NCBI GenBank assembly: GCA_003153335.1
Contig: PLYG01000225.1
Location: 1-7,069 of the forward strand
DNA: 7,069 nt
Reading direction: 5' to 3'
Source of the DNA: Betaproteobacteria bacterium
GTDB taxonomy: Bacteria; Pseudomonadota; Gammaproteobacteria; Burkholderiales; Casimicrobiaceae
Within the stretch, counting starts at the first letter, position 1. The number at the start of each line of letters is the position of its first letter. Positions 5,655-7,069 of this stretch are shown here, in pieces. The position numbers and the translations under genes were made by a program. The notes beneath the pieces were generated by a model. That model ran no database searches. It was not told the origin of the DNA and saw nothing but the letters and a program-made list of their open reading frames with translations.

Positions 5655-7069
5655 CTAAACCAATACCCGCTCGATGCCGCCGTTGTTCGCCTTGGCGACG
5701 AACTCCGGCATCCAGTCGGCGCCCAGCACATGCCTGGCGATTTCGACGACGATGTAGTCGGCATCCACATTGGCATCGTCGCGGTAGCGCGTGAGTCCTT
5801 GCAGGCAGGACGGACAGGACGTCAGGATCTTGACGTCGCCGGTGAAGCCATCGGCGCGCAGCCTATCGGCGCCGGCGCGCATTTCCTCTTCCTTGCGATA
5901 GCGCACCTGGGTCGAAATGTCGGGACGGGTCGCGGCCAGCGTTCCGGACTCGCCGCAGCAGCGCTCGTTGAGCTCGACCTTGCTGCCCATGAGTTCGTTG
6001 ACGACCTTCATCGGTTGATAGGTTTTCATCGGCGTGTGGCAGGGGTCGTGGTACATGTAGCGTACGCCGGTGATGCCTTCGAGTCGCACGCCTTTTTCCA
6101 TCAGGTACTCGTGAATGTCGAGCAGCCGGCAGCCGGGGAAAATGCGCTCGAATTCGTACTTTTGCAACTGGTCCATGCAAGTGCCGCAGGACACGATCAC
6201 CGTCTTGATATCGAGATAGTTGAGGGTGTTCGCGACCCGGTGGAACAGCACCCGGTTGCTGGTGGTGATCGCCAGACCCTGGTCGTGATCGCCCGAGGAA
6301 GTCTGCGGGTAACCGCAGCACAGATATCCCGGCGGCAGCACGGTCTGGACGCCCAGGTGATACAGCATTGCCTGGGTCGCAAGGCCGACCTGCCCGAACA
6401 GGCGCTCGGAACCGCAGCCCGGAAAATAGAACACGGCGTCCGACTCTTCGCTGACCTTTTGCGGATCGCGGATGATGGGGACGATAGTGTCGTCCTCGAT
6501 GTCCAGCAGCGCGCGCGCCGTACGCTTGGGCAGGCCACCCGGCATCGGCTTGTTGATGAAGTGAATCACCTGCGCCTTGAGATGCGGCAAGCCCCGCGTG
6601 GGCGGCGGTTGCCGGGTCTGGCCCTGGATCAGTCCGAGCCGCTTGGCCGTGGCGTGCCCGAGGCGCTGCGCCTTGTAACCCCAGTCGATCATGACCTTTT
6701 TGGTCAGCTTGATGGTGGCGGGGTCGGTGGCATTAAGAAAGAACATGGCCGCCGCGGTGCCGGGATTGAATTTTTTCTTTCCCTGTTTGCGCAGCAGGTT
6801 GCGCATCGCGATCGACACGTCGCCAAAATCGATGTCCACCGGGCAGGGATTCAGGCACTTGTGGCAGACGGTGCAATGGTCGGCGACATCGGAGAATTCG
6901 TCCCAGTGCCTGAGCGACACGCCGCGGCGCGTCTGCTCCTCGTACAGGAACGCTTCGATCAAGAGCGACGTGCCCAGTATTTTGTTGCGCGGCGAATAGA
7001 GCAGGTTGGCTCGCGGCGAATGCGTCGCGCACGCCGGCTTGCACTTGCCGCAGCGCAGGCAGTCCTTGA
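5655..7069 (-). CDS. Fe-S/CCG C-terminal part of a large FAD-linked oxidoreductase (DUF3683-type, 5' end outside window)
   Basis: The frame is open from the right edge to TAG at 5655-5657, giving 470 visible residues; the true start lies beyond the window. Two 4Fe-4S sites come first: CLRCGKCKPAC (visible residues 3-13) and CTVCHKCLNPCP (65-76). Two CCG cysteine-rich domains follow, as in HdrB, GlpC and LldE: Cys218, CCG at 250-252, SCGTC at 293-297; then DPCH at 341-344, CCG at 370-372, SCPSC at 417-421. The ending 'VAKANNGGIERVLV' recalls the ~1,280-aa FAD/FMN-binding oxidoreductases with DUF3683 of Betaproteobacteria, relatives of D-lactate/glycolate dehydrogenases. The FAD domain would lie upstream, outside this window. 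A separate GlpC-like subunit is the alternative. It converges with the nirK operon with only 17 bp between stops, and no terminator hairpin was found there. Confidence 0.88.
   Translation of the reverse strand, partial: KDCLRCGKCKPACATHSPRANLLYSPRNKILGTSLLIEAFLYEEQTRRGVSLRHWDEFSDVADHCTVCHKCLNPCPVDIDFGDVSIAMRNLLRKQGKKKFNPGTAAAMFFLNATDPATIKLTKKVMIDWGYKAQRLGHATAKRLGLIQGQTRQPPPTRGLPHLKAQVIHFINKPMPGGLPKRTARALLDIEDDTIVPIIRDPQKVSEESDAVFYFPGCGSERLFGQVGLATQAMLYHLGVQTVLPPGYLCCGYPQTSSGDHDQGLAITTSNRVLFHRVANTLNYLDIKTVIVSCGTCMDQLQKYEFERIFPGCRLLDIHEYLMEKGVRLEGITGVRYMYHDPCHTPMKTYQPMKVVNELMGSKVELNERCCGESGTLAATRPDISTQVRYRKEEEMRAGADRLRADGFTGDVKILTSCPSCLQGLTRYRDDANVDADYIVVEIARHVLGADWMPEFVAKANNGGIERVLV

Noticed and set aside
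6960..6962. TTG start for the Fe-S protein
   Set aside because: The frame continues upstream to the window edge and encodes a complete 4Fe-4S motif, so this TTG is an internal leucine.

Overview
This 7.07 kb, GC-rich window most likely comes from a betaproteobacterium with a respiratory lifestyle. The evidence is a nine-haem c-type/b-type cytochrome fusion, a small c5-type cytochrome, the remains of an MtrB/PioB-type outer-membrane porin, a copper nitrite reductase fused to cytochrome c, and the C-terminal part of a large Fe-S flavo-oxidoreductase whose closing residues resemble the DUF3683 proteins of Betaproteobacteria. No RNA gene, CRISPR array or intact transposase was seen. The taxonomic call is an inference from gene content, not from a marker gene.

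Layout. Positions 1-1531 (minus) hold the first ~510 residues of a CbcL-like protein: signal peptide, nine CxxCH haem sites and a membrane cytochrome b domain that runs off the left edge. Positions 1532-2121 are a gene graveyard. They hold a 21-bp palindrome upstream of the cytochrome, a frameshifted fragment resembling the toxin CcdB, a short tail resembling the C-terminus of a class I cytochrome c, and a perfect 16-bp terminator hairpin. Positions 2122-2412 (minus) encode a complete 96-aa cytochrome c5-type protein. Positions 2413-2950 hold no intact gene, but include a 72-bp fragment of a second nirK, an orphan FNR/ANR-like site and a 91-bp element with 20-bp terminal inverted repeats. That element abuts the truncated 3' end of an mtrB/pioB-family gene (2951-3453, plus), which is closed by a strong terminator. 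Positions 3454-3766 are the leader of nirK. Positions 3767-5209 (plus) are nirK with a C-terminal haem domain, and its stop overlaps the start of a small exported protein of unknown function (5206-5637). Positions 5655-7069 (minus) converge on it and encode the Fe-S/CCG portion of an oxidoreductase whose N-terminus lies beyond the right edge.

How the genes may work together. The CbcL-like protein would move electrons between the quinone pool and periplasmic cytochromes. The c5-type cytochrome is a natural soluble carrier. The NirK fusion would spend such electrons on nitrite, giving nitric oxide, with its own haem domain as entry point. An MtrB-type porin would once have linked the periplasm to extracellular electron donors or acceptors, but here it is truncated. 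The window therefore looks like an electron-transfer island being remodelled by recombination, with a live nitrite reductase next to remnants of an earlier nirK and an earlier extracellular-electron-transfer module.
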